Assembly (NCBI RefSeq): GCF_000970755.1
Contig: NZ_KQ034007.1
Location: forward strand, 1,477,808-1,541,807
Length of the DNA: 64,000 nt
Direction of reading: 5' to 3'
DNA from: Lactobacillus kimbladii
Lineage (GTDB): Bacteria > Bacillota > Bacilli > Lactobacillales > Lactobacillaceae
The notes beneath the pieces are model-generated. The model did not search any database and had not been told where the DNA came from. It saw nothing but the letters and a program-made list of their open reading frames with translations. Both the position numbers and the translations under genes were made by a program. Shown here piece by piece: positions 51,996-62,268 of this stretch. Position 1 is the stretch's first letter, and every line of letters starts with the position of its first letter.

Positions 51996-54734
51996 TTATT
52001 GTCTGTTAAAAATTATTTGATCAACATAAATTAACTCTGACCTTGGAATTTTCACACTATAATTATCCTTTATCACACTGAATGCGGAATTTATCTTTTC
52101 AAGGTCCTGACTATGCTCTTTTGCAAATTGTTTTTCAAATTCTGGTTTTAAATTATTTTCTTCTTTCCTGATTAATCGTTCAATTAAGTAACTAACATGA
52201 ACATATAATGTAAATTTCTTTTGATTTGATAGTGAAAAGGAAAATTTCCTTTCCAGTTCTTGAATAAAAATAGTAATGTTTTCTATTACCTTTGATGGAT
52301 CCAAGATAGTAACCATGTTGATTGTTTGTTCTAAAGAAAAGTTTTTGACCAAATTATTTGAAATACCGCTAATTTCGTCATTTGAAAATGAACCTGCAAG
52401 CCATCCCTTAAATTCTTCAGTTCCCTTATCAGATAGTATTTTTTCTAAAAGGATGAAATCAATTCCTTCAATTTGGGGATCTTCAGTGCCTATGATTCCC
52501 ACAATATCATACATTCTTTTAATTACCTGAACTTTATGAGTGTCTTGTAAAGCTTGAAAATCATAAGGAATAATTTTGATTTTCTTAGTTGATGGCAAGC
52601 ATCGTTCCAGCAATCGAGCTACGTGAGTCGCAGTTCCTATTCCTGAATAACAAGTCGTTAGTATAGCCCTAACTTTATTCTTTTCTGGGTAAGTTAATTT
52701 AATATCAAGTTGACTTATTTTTCTGGCATTTTCACTTATTTCTCTAAAGCTGCGCTTTTTTAAAACACTCTCTCCTACTTCCAGTGCTAGTGGAGTAGAA
52801 ACATTATTCATTAGTAAAATAGGTGCATTTATCTGACGAGGAAAAAGTTTTTCTATTTCTTTTAAAGATCCCATATCTACTAAAATAATTAATCCGTGTG
52901 AAATGTCATTGTTCTCACTGTAGTCTATTATTTGGTTAGCTATTTGTTGCGTACTAACGTTAATTGGCATGTCAAATGCATCTAGAGTGTGTGTATTTAG
53001 TAATCTGTTAACAACATTGGCAATACTACCCGCTGTGGCGTAGCCATGGGCAATGACAATTGCTTTAACTAAACCCGTTTTAGTAATTATTTCTAATTTA
53101 TTTAGATAAATAGTTAATAAAATGTAGTCAATTTCGTTTAGATCAATGTCAAGATTATCTTTAATTAGAGCTATCAAACGAGTAACATACTGATAAACTT
53201 CAGAATATCTCTGTTGTACATCCTTATTAAGTTGAATCAAATCCTGCATGTTTTTTAATTCTGTATTATCTAAACGAATTTTTTGTCTTTCAAATAGATA
53301 ATAGCTAACCGCATAAATGGCATTGCCGCTAATTTTTAACTGATATGCATTTTTTAACTGGTCAAATAGTCTTTTGACGCTTTCAATAACATAAGATAAA
53401 AAAGGAATTTGTTTACTATTATCTTTTTCAAAAAGCAATGTATCAAATAACTGATAAACAATCTGTTTTAGTTTTGATTCACACTTGTGTAAATCACGAC
53501 TATTTTGCGCATAAGTCGATAGTATTCTTTTTAAACTATTCAGAAAAACTTGTTTTTCAGGTGTATTACGTGCTATTAGATCTTCCAATTCAGTATCATT
53601 ATTAATTACAATTGAACTGCTTTGTGAATGATAGGTATCAATCTTACTATTACTCAAAACTTCATTAGGTAAAAATGAAGCAGTAATTGATATTTCTTTT
53701 TCTTTTTTATTTTCTGCATTGGCTCTTGCAATCGTTAATTTAATAGCATTCTTTAAATCGCCAATATTTCCTGTTGGTTCATAATTGGCAAGCATTTTCA
53801 AAACCTGACTACTTACATTTAGCGTTTTACCAATTCTTTTCTGTTCATTTTTAAGCAAAGTAAAAACTAGATTTTGTCGTTCCTCCCTGCTTCTTTGACT
53901 TAATGGCGGTAACGTAATTTTAACTGGAATCCGACGCATAAAAGTAGTCAAAAAATTAGTATCTAAATCTGCCGTCGTTGCAAAACATAAGCGCACATTA
54001 ACCTTCTTACCTCTTTTAGTTTCTCCAACTGGATACACAACCCCCTGATCAAGGTAAGTAAACAATTTTTCTTGTCCCTTTGATCCAAGTCTATGGACTT
54101 CATCTAAAAAGAGAATCCCACCGTCAGCTTCTACAAAAGCTCCATCATGATCAAAATCTGCTCCTGTAAAAGCACCTTTTTTATAACCAAATAAATTACT
54201 GGTTAATAATTCTGGATTATCAGCGTACTGGGCACAATTAACAGTAATAAATGGAGCATTTAGCTTAATAAGCTTTTGTGTTCGACAAAATTGATTGATT
54301 AAACTAACTAAATAACTTTTACCAGTTCCACTTTCGCCAGTTATAAGCAAAGGCAATCCGCCATTTGGATATAAAATAGCTGCTCGCACTCTTTCAATAC
54401 TTTCTTTCAAACTGGGATTTATTTGAGTTAGTTTTTTTAAAACATTTTTATTATCATTTTCATGTTCGAGTTTCGCTACTGATTCATAAATATTGTTTTT
54501 AAGACGAAAATTATTCTTTTCAAACTCTGCCTTATGAATAAAATGCACAGGTCGAGTTTCAATTTTGACTAATTTTTGTTCTTTTGTTAGTTGGTTTAAA
54601 TACAAACTAACCGTATTCCGCTTTGCATTCAAAGCTTTGGCAACTCCACCAGCTGTTAAATCTGCATTTAATTCTTGTAAATCAATTGTTTTGGTTTTAG
54701 CATCCAAATAACGTAAAATTTCATCCTTTAGCAT
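51996..54734 (-). CDS. levR: LevR-family sigma-54-dependent activator with PTS regulation domains
   Basis: 912 residues from ATG 54734 (behind AGAGGT; the frame opens 18 codons earlier). Order: N-terminal helix-turn-helix (about 15-60), AAA+ domain with Walker A GESGTGKS (133-140), GAFTGA (187-192, the sigma-54 contact) and Walker B ILFLDE (207-212), PRD1 (about 430-550), EIIA-Man-like domain (H563 in IAHGYATAG), EIIB-like segment (C695 in TTCYSGIGTA), PRD2 (about 800-912, H846 in YVHVSYLIERL). PRD1 has no His in the corresponding NAIYAVSYYLFER segment. It should sense PTS phosphorylation and activate the promoter at 51929. Confidence 0.95.
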   Translation of the reverse strand: MLKDEILRYLDAKTKTIDLQELNADLTAGGVAKALNAKRNTVSLYLNQLTKEQKLVKIETRPVHFIHKAEFEKNNFRLKNNIYESVAKLEHENDNKNVLKKLTQINPSLKESIERVRAAILYPNGGLPLLITGESGTGKSYLVSLINQFCRTQKLIKLNAPFITVNCAQYADNPELLTSNLFGYKKGAFTGADFDHDGAFVEADGGILFLDEVHRLGSKGQEKLFTYLDQGVVYPVGETKRGKKVNVRLCFATTADLDTNFLTTFMRRIPVKITLPPLSQRSREERQNLVFTLLKNEQKRIGKTLNVSSQVLKMLANYEPTGNIGDLKNAIKLTIARANAENKKEKEISITASFLPNEVLSNSKIDTYHSQSSSIVINNDTELEDLIARNTPEKQVFLNSLKRILSTYAQNSRDLHKCESKLKQIVYQLFDTLLFEKDNSKQIPFLSYVIESVKRLFDQLKNAYQLKISGNAIYAVSYYLFERQKIRLDNTELKNMQDLIQLNKDVQQRYSEVYQYVTRLIALIKDNLDIDLNEIDYILLTIYLNKLEIITKTGLVKAIVIAHGYATAGSIANVVNRLLNTHTLDAFDMPINVSTQQIANQIIDYSENNDISHGLIILVDMGSLKEIEKLFPRQINAPILLMNNVSTPLALEVGESVLKKRSFREISENARKISQLDIKLTYPEKNKVRAILTTCYSGIGTATHVARLLERCLPSTKKIKIIPYDFQALQDTHKVQVIKRMYDIVGIIGTEDPQIEGIDFILLEKILSDKGTEEFKGWLAGSFSNDEISGISNNLVKNFSLEQTINMVTILDPSKVIENITIFIQELERKFSFSLSNQKKFTLYVHVSYLIERLIRKEENNLKPEFEKQFAKEHSQDLEKINSAFSVIKDNYSVKIPRSELIYVDQIIFNRQ

Positions 54735-54924
54735 CTTGACCTCTATATTTAAACAAATTGTTAAACCGCAAACATCTTCAAACGTCATTGTAAACTATAT
54801 TTTTCAACTATTCAGAGCTTTTTTAACTCCTAAAAACTGTGAATCGTCGCCAATAAGAGATCTTTTGTTTGCTTTACCTGATTTTGAATGATCATAAGCT
54901 TGAAAATAATTTTTTCTGATTTTT

Positions 54925-54953
54925 TAGTGTGAAGAAACTAGAACTAGTGTGAA
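54925..54953. repeat. Direct repeat upstream of levR
   Basis: TAGTGTGAA occurs at 54925-54933 and 54945-54953, 20 bases apart, close to two helical turns, 190-220 bases upstream of the levR start. It could be a protein-binding pair. The rest of the 54735-55084 gap is AT-rich without a gene. Confidence 0.35.
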
Positions 54954-55023
54954 AGCAAAAAAAGACCCAAGACTCCAAAGCCCCAGATCTTTTATTCTTA
55001 AGATATTCCACCCTTAAAAATAA

Positions 55024-55052
55024 AAAGACTATTCTTGACGAATAGCCTCTTT
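55024..55052 (-). terminator. Terminator after murA
   Basis: On the minus strand AAAGAGGCTATTC and GAATAGTCTTT form a stem with one bulge, followed by TTTTTATTTTTA, about 30 bases past the murA stop. Confidence 0.8.
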
Positions 55053-55084
55053 ATAATATTCTTTTTTTATAGCTCACAAACACA

Positions 55085-56359
55085 TTACTTTTCAGGCACA
55101 TCCTGAATTTTTACATTTGCCCCCAGCAGACGTAGTTTTTCTTGAACGCGATCATAGCCTCGTAAAATATTGCCAGCATTGTTGATAACGGTTGTACCAT
55201 CCGCCATCAAACCTGCTATCATTAAACAAGCTCCTGCACGAATTTCTCCAGCAGAAACCGTAGTACCATGAAGTTTAGCAGTAGGATGAACCAAAATAAT
55301 ATTGTCCTCAACCTTAATATCCGCACCCATCTTGCGTAATTGCTCAATATGTCCAATTCTTTTGGGGTAGATTTGGTCAATGATGACACCTTCACCAGAC
55401 TTAGCAGAAAGCAAAAGTGGTGTTACCGGCTGCTGCAAATCTGTCGCAAATCCGGGATAAGATGCGGTGCGAATTTGCGTCATTTTCAAATCGCCGGCTG
55501 GATAAACAAAAAGCGAATCCTCTGTGGCATCAATTACCACACCCATTTCTTCTACTTTAGCTAAGTAAGAATCCAGGTGTTCTTCAATAATATTGTGAAT
55601 ACAGATGCCGTTACCAATACAACCAGCAAGAGAAATATAAGTGCCAGCTTCGATTCGATCCGGAATAATTGTATGAGGAGTCTTGGCTTCAAGACGTTCA
55701 ACGCCTTCAATCCTAATAGAATCGGTCCCGGCACCTCTAATGACTGCACCCATATTATTTAAAAAAGTAGCTAAATCAATTATTTCAGGTTCTTTAGCCG
55801 CATTATCAATAATAGTTTGTCCTTGAGCCGTTACTGATGCCATTATTATATTCATTGTTGCACCCACAGAAGGCATTGCTAAATGAATAGTAGCACCATG
55901 AAGTCCCTCTGCAGGGGAAGTAATTTTTATTTGATCATTCTCATTTTTTACACATGCGCCTAAGGCTTCAAAACCCTTAATATGTTGATCTATGGGGCGG
56001 GGACCAATATCATCTCCACCAGGGAAGCCCACAACAGCCTTACCAAAACGGCCAAGAAGTGCACCCATAAAATAATAGGATGCACGCAAACTCTTGATTT
56101 TACCACTTGGCAATGGGCTCATCTTAATGTGTTCTGGATTGATACGCAATGTTGTATTGTGAAAGTCACTCACAACATCCATTTCACTGAGCAGATCCAT
56201 TAAGTTGTCAACATCTGCAATCCTTGGAACACCTTCCAAAGTTACTGGTGTACGCGACAATATTGATGCTGGAATTAAAGCAACAGTCGAGTTTTTGGCA
56301 CCACCGATCCAGACATCACCTTGCAGGGGCTTTCCACCATGAATTATCATTTGCTTCAT
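55085..56359 (-). CDS. murA: UDP-N-acetylglucosamine 1-carboxyvinyltransferase
   Basis: First committed step of peptidoglycan synthesis: transfers enolpyruvate from PEP to UDP-GlcNAc. 424 residues; AKNS (K22), LRASYYFMGALLGRFG and RAGACLMIAGL are family blocks. At the loop that normally reads GGC, with the PEP-binding, fosfomycin-target cysteine (C115 in E. coli), this protein has GGDDIGPRPID, so Asp116 replaces Cys. Other bacteria with Asp here (mycobacteria, chlamydiae) make working but fosfomycin-insensitive MurA. It lies alone between terminators, downstream of pyrG. Confidence 0.96.
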   Translation of the reverse strand: MKQMIIHGGKPLQGDVWIGGAKNSTVALIPASILSRTPVTLEGVPRIADVDNLMDLLSEMDVVSDFHNTTLRINPEHIKMSPLPSGKIKSLRASYYFMGALLGRFGKAVVGFPGGDDIGPRPIDQHIKGFEALGACVKNENDQIKITSPAEGLHGATIHLAMPSVGATMNIIMASVTAQGQTIIDNAAKEPEIIDLATFLNNMGAVIRGAGTDSIRIEGVERLEAKTPHTIIPDRIEAGTYISLAGCIGNGICIHNIIEEHLDSYLAKVEEMGVVIDATEDSLFVYPAGDLKMTQIRTASYPGFATDLQQPVTPLLLSAKSGEGVIIDQIYPKRIGHIEQLRKMGADIKVEDNIILVHPTAKLHGTTVSAGEIRAGACLMIAGLMADGTTVINNAGNILRGYDRVQEKLRLLGANVKIQDVPEK

Positions 56360-56426
56360 TGGCGAAAAAATCCTTTTCTATTTCGTTTAGTCATAATAAT
56401 GTTATAGGAATTTAACAGAAAAAACA

Positions 56427-56449
56427 AGAGAAGACCTTTGCCTTCCCTC
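56427..56449 (-). terminator. Possible terminator after pyrG
   Basis: GAGAAG and CTTCCCTC can pair imperfectly around a short loop, followed on the minus strand by CTTGTTTTTTC, in the gap between pyrG and murA. The stem is weak. Confidence 0.35.
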
Positions 56450-56488
56450 ACCCAAAAATCTGGTTTTTGTATTATTCAACTTTGCCAA

Positions 56489-58141
<1,653 letters not shown>

Positions 58142-58150
58142 TCAAAAATA

Positions 58151-58173
58151 AAAAAGCTCCCATACGGGAGCTT
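58151..58173 (-). terminator. Terminator after rpoE
   Basis: AAGCTCCC pairs with GGGAGCTT over four bases; on the minus strand it is followed by TTTTTTATTTTTG. It lies between rpoE and pyrG. Confidence 0.85.
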
Positions 58174-58233
58174 AAACGCACATAACGTGCCCAAATAAAA
58201 TACTATCTATTTTGGGAGACAAAGTCAAGAAAA

Positions 58234-58788
58234 TTATTCATCGTCATCTTCGTCGTCATCATCATTCAATTCAGACAACTGACCCTCAATGCCATCTGGC
58301 AAGTCTTCATCATCGTCATCATCGGTATTGACATATTCATCGTCATCATCAAAATCATCCGGCTCGTCATCAGCAGTGGCATCCAAGTCTTCGTCTTCCG
58401 GATCATCATTATCATAGTCAATGATATCATCGCTACCTGTAGCACTTGCTAAAAAGGCATTAACTTTCTTATGGTGTGTCCGAATGTCTTCTTCATCCTC
58501 GTCTTCAGGGTGATTAACCTCTTCATCTACAGATTCATAAGGAAACCATGAACGAAGAGCCCACACATTTTCACCCATAGAAATGAATTCACCATCGGTA
58601 TTCATGTCAGTGTAGAATTGGGGCAAACGTTCCCTTATTTCTTCATCGCTGACGCCTAGGTACTTTTGCACTGCATTAACAATATCAGCAAAAGCCATTC
58701 TCTTATTGTTATCTTCTAAAATTGCGCGAGCAACTTCAATCATTGATAATTCATTGCGATTTTTATTTTTAAAGTCGTTTAATCCCAC
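58234..58788 (-). CDS. rpoE: DNA-directed RNA polymerase delta subunit
   Basis: Firmicutes-specific polymerase subunit that reduces nonspecific nucleic-acid binding and speeds recycling. 184 residues: folded N-terminal domain (about 1-90, with MIEVARAILEDNNKRMAFADIVNAV) and a long acidic, disordered tail of Asp/Glu runs from about 90 to the end. The start codon is GTG behind AGAGAGG. The upstream neighbour is the DUF1934 gene and pyrG follows. The GA-rich repeats in the DNA simply encode the acidic tail. Confidence 0.95.
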   Translation of the reverse strand: MGLNDFKNKNRNELSMIEVARAILEDNNKRMAFADIVNAVQKYLGVSDEEIRERLPQFYTDMNTDGEFISMGENVWALRSWFPYESVDEEVNHPEDEDEEDIRTHHKKVNAFLASATGSDDIIDYDNDDPEDEDLDATADDEPDDFDDDDEYVNTDDDDDEDLPDGIEGQLSELNDDDDEDDDE

Positions 58789-58834
58789 AATGTATTCCTC
58801 TCTCTTAAACAGTCTTTCTTATTTTACTAGGCGT

Positions 58835-59239
58835 TCAAGTAAAAATCAATGTGACGGCATAGTTACCTATTAAGTATAGACCACTATATAGGTTATATTC
58901 AATCTGAAGTTCTCTTGAACCATCATTTTTAGGGAAAAATTTAATAAATTCAGTCGTACTTTTGAGATCCATTTGATAGCCTTGTGCCACATAGCGACAG
59001 TCTTTACGTTCACCAACTATAAAATGTAACTGCGAGTAATTATTCTGGTCACTGCCACGCCTAATAATCACATTATCTTCTTTAATTAATATCTTAACGG
59101 GAATTTTGCCATCTTCCAAATAAAAAACTCTGGTATTACCTGCAGATTCAATTAATTCGCCATCAGCTTTTTTCTTGAAAGTTTCACTATCTTTGCCTTG
59201 GATTATTTTGCTAGTAAAATCAATTTTTACTTTAGTCAT
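58835..59239 (-). CDS. DUF1934 protein (YwiB-like)
   Basis: 134 residues of the DUF1934 family, a small lipocalin-like beta-barrel with no assigned reaction. The sequence has many alternating hydrophobic strands, RVFYLEDGKIPVKILIKEDNVIIRRG and a C-terminus FIKFFPKNDGSRELQIEYNLYSG typical of the family. In lactobacilli and bacilli it lies upstream of rpoE (with argS), the order seen here. Start ATG 59239 has no strong ribosome site. Confidence 0.82.
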   Translation of the reverse strand: MTKVKIDFTSKIIQGKDSETFKKKADGELIESAGNTRVFYLEDGKIPVKILIKEDNVIIRRGSDQNNYSQLHFIVGERKDCRYVAQGYQMDLKSTTEFIKFFPKNDGSRELQIEYNLYSGLYLIGNYAVTLIFT

Positions 59240-59360
59240 CTATCTGATTCTTTGAAATAAAAAAGCCAACCTTCCAGATTAGCAAATATGTCGTAATGTC
59301 CTTCTTAATTTTAGCAGAAATTATTATAAAACAAATTATTTTTTAACGCCAATAATTACT

Positions 59361-60551
59361 TTAAATAGTTTTTTTAGGTCTTGCCAGCAAAATATTTATA
59401 CCACCTATGATAATTAAGCTTGCACAAAGAACAATAATAAATTTTTCACCAACATGATCAAGAATTATGCCAGAAACAACTGACGAAACGGGTCCACCAA
59501 TATTGGCAAAAGTTCTGATTGTTGTTAAAACTCGCCCCAAATAATTGTCTGCTGTGGAAGTCTGAATGACAGATTCTGCAAGAACGTTATGAATACTGGT
59601 AACAGGACCAAAAAGAAAAAGCAATGCGCAAAGAAGTACCATGTTTTTTAAAGAAAACAACATCAAAATAAGCGGTATGGCGCTAATAGTCCAAGCCCAG
59701 CCAACTGTTATAATTTTTGCTTTCATTTTGCCGGCTATTAAGGCTCCCAGTATTATTCCCGCCAGTATGCATATGTAGAAAGTGCTATAAAGTGCCGGCT
59801 GTCCCGCTTTTGCGGCTATACGAGGTAAAATTAAAATCATTGCAGGTTGTGCAAACGAATAAAGCAAGCCAGACCAAAGATAGTGCAATAAAAAGACATT
59901 TTCCTTAATGTAACTGTAGCCACTGAAAATCTTTTGCCAATATTTAGTTAGGCCTTCTGCCTGGCTTTCTTTTTCTTTAAATGCATTATGAACAGGTATT
60001 TTTCTCAGAGCTGCAATTAACAATAAAAGCCCCAGTAAACTCAAGCAGGCACAAGCTAAAATAATGTCTCCGCTTGCCATAAAAGCCAGTAATGAACCAG
60101 AAAGTGCAATGCCACCAACATTTACCAGTTGATCCACGATATTAATCTTGGAAATAATACTGCTCATTTCTGTTTCATCCAGAAGAGATTCTTTTAAAAT
60201 AGCGCGATCAGCAGGATTAAAAAATTCATCACAAATTGATAGTAATCCAGCAATAATAATAGCTAAAATATAACTTTGGCTAAAATAAATAATCACAGCT
60301 GTAAGCATAAACAATAAGACTACCTGTATCACCATAGAATAGATGCTGGTTTTCTTAAAAGAGTGACTGTCAATAAAAGGACCATAAAAAATAGAAAGAG
60401 CAGCAGTTACTGTGAAAATAGCATTAGTAATGCCAACCATAGTTGAACTTTTGGTTTGAATCTGGATCCACCAAATAAAAACCATGCCATAAAGCGAGTT
60501 GCCCAAACCACTAACTAAGCGTGCCAATAAGTATGGTTTTTTCTCTAACAT
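59361..60551 (-). CDS. MFS transporter
   Basis: 396 residues with 12 predicted membrane segments; the first half carries IYGPFIDSHSFKK, the loop 2-3 motif of the family, and DEFFNPADRAILKESLLDETEM, a pattern of MefA/macrolide-type and similar exporters. It starts behind AACGAG. It is a single-gene unit between the rpoE group and the acc genes. Drug efflux is the likely role, but the substrate is unknown. Confidence 0.85.
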   Translation of the reverse strand: MLEKKPYLLARLVSGLGNSLYGMVFIWWIQIQTKSSTMVGITNAIFTVTAALSIFYGPFIDSHSFKKTSIYSMVIQVVLLFMLTAVIIYFSQSYILAIIIAGLLSICDEFFNPADRAILKESLLDETEMSSIISKINIVDQLVNVGGIALSGSLLAFMASGDIILACACLSLLGLLLLIAALRKIPVHNAFKEKESQAEGLTKYWQKIFSGYSYIKENVFLLHYLWSGLLYSFAQPAMILILPRIAAKAGQPALYSTFYICILAGIILGALIAGKMKAKIITVGWAWTISAIPLILMLFSLKNMVLLCALLFLFGPVTSIHNVLAESVIQTSTADNYLGRVLTTIRTFANIGGPVSSVVSGIILDHVGEKFIIVLCASLIIIGGINILLARPKKTI

Positions 60552-60653
60552 GATTTTTCTCGTTTCGCGCTAGTTCTGTTAAAATTCTATTTTAATTAAA
60601 AAATAATTAAATATTTAAAGCATTATATTTTTTATTAATTAGGTTAAATTCTT

Positions 60654-61424
60654 TTAGAACTTGCGGTATCTTGCATGTCTTTTATCTAGTAAATCGGTTA
60701 AATTTATCTTCTGAAATTTTTTCAACTTCTGCTCAATTAATTCTTTTAGTCCTTCTGCTTGGTTTTCTAAAACTTGTTCAGGCAAAACCCGTTCTACTAT
60801 GCCCTGTTTCTTTAACCACTCAGGTTCAATATGCATTATTTCTGCAGCTTTTGTGGCTAGTTTAGCATCTTTCCACATAATCGAAGCAAATCCTTCAGGT
60901 GACAAAACTGTATACATGCTGTGTTCCAGCATCCAGACTTCATCACTGCAGGCCAAGGCCAACGCTCCACCTGAGCCGGCTTCACCAATAATAATAGTTA
61001 GAATTGGTACCTTTAACTGCAACATCTCACTAATATTAGCAGCAATAACCTGTCCTTGACCATTCTTTTCTGCCTCTGCTCCCGGATAGGCGCCTGGGGT
61101 ATTGATAAGAGTGACAATGGGAATACTCATTTTGGCAGCTGTTTTCATTACCCGCAATGCTTTGCGATAACCTTGAGGTAAAGGACTGCCAAAATTAGTT
61201 GCCATGCGTTCTTTTAATTCTTGGCCCTTATTAGTTGCAATGACGCAGACACTCATATCATTTATAGTTGCAAAACCCGCGATTATGGCGGCATCGTCAC
61301 TACTTGTACGGTCTCCGTGCATTTCAAAAAAATCGGGAAACAGTTGAATTACTAGACGATGCATGTTACTTTTATGGTCACTTCTTGCCCCATCCATAAT
61401 GGCTAAAATTTTATCACTCGCCAT
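60654..61424 (-). CDS. accA: Acetyl-CoA carboxylase carboxyltransferase subunit alpha
   Basis: Half of the carboxyltransferase that moves CO2 from biotin to acetyl-CoA. 256 residues from ATG 61424 (behind GGGAGG; the frame is open to 61475). Crotonase fold: DDAAIIAGFATIN, NTPGAYPGAEAEKNGQGQVIA and GEAGSGGALALACSDEVWMLEHSMYTVLSPEG are conserved. Overlaps the accD stop by 11 bases; last gene of the fab/acc run within this window. Confidence 0.96.
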   Translation of the reverse strand: MASDKILAIMDGARSDHKSNMHRLVIQLFPDFFEMHGDRTSSDDAAIIAGFATINDMSVCVIATNKGQELKERMATNFGSPLPQGYRKALRVMKTAAKMSIPIVTLINTPGAYPGAEAEKNGQGQVIAANISEMLQLKVPILTIIIGEAGSGGALALACSDEVWMLEHSMYTVLSPEGFASIMWKDAKLATKAAEIMHIEPEWLKKQGIVERVLPEQVLENQAEGLKELIEQKLKKFQKINLTDLLDKRHARYRKF

Positions 61425-62268
61425 GAACTTGAGCCTCCCATTTTTCTGCAGCAAAAATTTTAAGTATCTGACCAAGTTTGGCTACCTGCTCATCTCGGGG
61501 GACAATACTGTCAATAAAGCCATTTTGATAAGCATTCTCAACTGTCTGAAAATCTGGTGGCAGTTTTTTATTAATAGTCTGTTCAATGACTCTGCGTCCA
61601 GCAAAACCTAATAAAGCTTTAGGCTCAGCCAAAATAATGTCTGCCTGCGAGGCAAAACTGGCAGTGACTCCGCCAGTTGTGGGATCCATAATCACGCTGA
61701 CATAAAGCAAATGTGCTGCGCGATGGTCATTAACTGCCTGCGAGATTTTAGCCATTTGCATTAGTGATTGAATTCCCTCCTGCATTCTAGCACCACCCGA
61801 GGCGGTGAACAAAACAACGGGTAATTTCTTGGTGGTTGCTTGTTCAAACAAGCGAGTTATTCGCTCACCAGTAGCTGTTCCTAGACTGCCCATTATAAAC
61901 ACCGGATCCATAATACCCAAAGCAGTTTCGTAACCGGCAATATTGGCTTGACCGGTTAAAACCGCATCCTTAAGTTTAGTTTTGGACTGCATTTTTTTAA
62001 TTGTAGCCTGATAATCTGGAAAATCGAGTGGATCAGTAGTCGCTAAATCTGCATCCCATTCCGTAAAGTCCTTTGTCAGCATTTTCAAACGAGCTCTGGC
62101 AGTTACCCGAAAACCGTAGCCACAATTAGGGCACAGCTGATATTTACCAGCACGATGAAAATAAAATTTACTGCCACATTTAGGGCAAATTCTAAAAATA
62201 CCTTTAGGAACATTTTCCTGATACTTTTTTAAGGCACCATGGGGATGACTTGCAAATCTAATTGCCAT
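61414..62268 (-). CDS. accD: Acetyl-CoA carboxylase carboxyltransferase subunit beta
   Basis: Partner of AccA. 284 residues from ATG 62268 (behind AAAAGGAAG; overlaps accC by 11 bases). N-terminal four-cysteine zinc ribbon: ICPKCG (C28, C31) and LCPNCG (C46, C49), as in AccD. Then FTASGGARMQEGI and MDPTTGGVTASFASQAD of the carboxyltransferase fold. Confidence 0.96.
   Translation of the reverse strand: MAIRFASHPHGALKKYQENVPKGIFRICPKCGSKFYFHRAGKYQLCPNCGYGFRVTARARLKMLTKDFTEWDADLATTDPLDFPDYQATIKKMQSKTKLKDAVLTGQANIAGYETALGIMDPVFIMGSLGTATGERITRLFEQATTKKLPVVLFTASGGARMQEGIQSLMQMAKISQAVNDHRAAHLLYVSVIMDPTTGGVTASFASQADIILAEPKALLGFAGRRVIEQTINKKLPPDFQTVENAYQNGFIDSIVPRDEQVAKLGQILKIFAAEKWEAQVHGE

Noticed and set aside
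58234-58500. GAT/GAA-rich repeat tract
   Set aside because: It encodes the normal acidic tail of the RNA polymerase delta subunit, so it is not a DNA repeat element.
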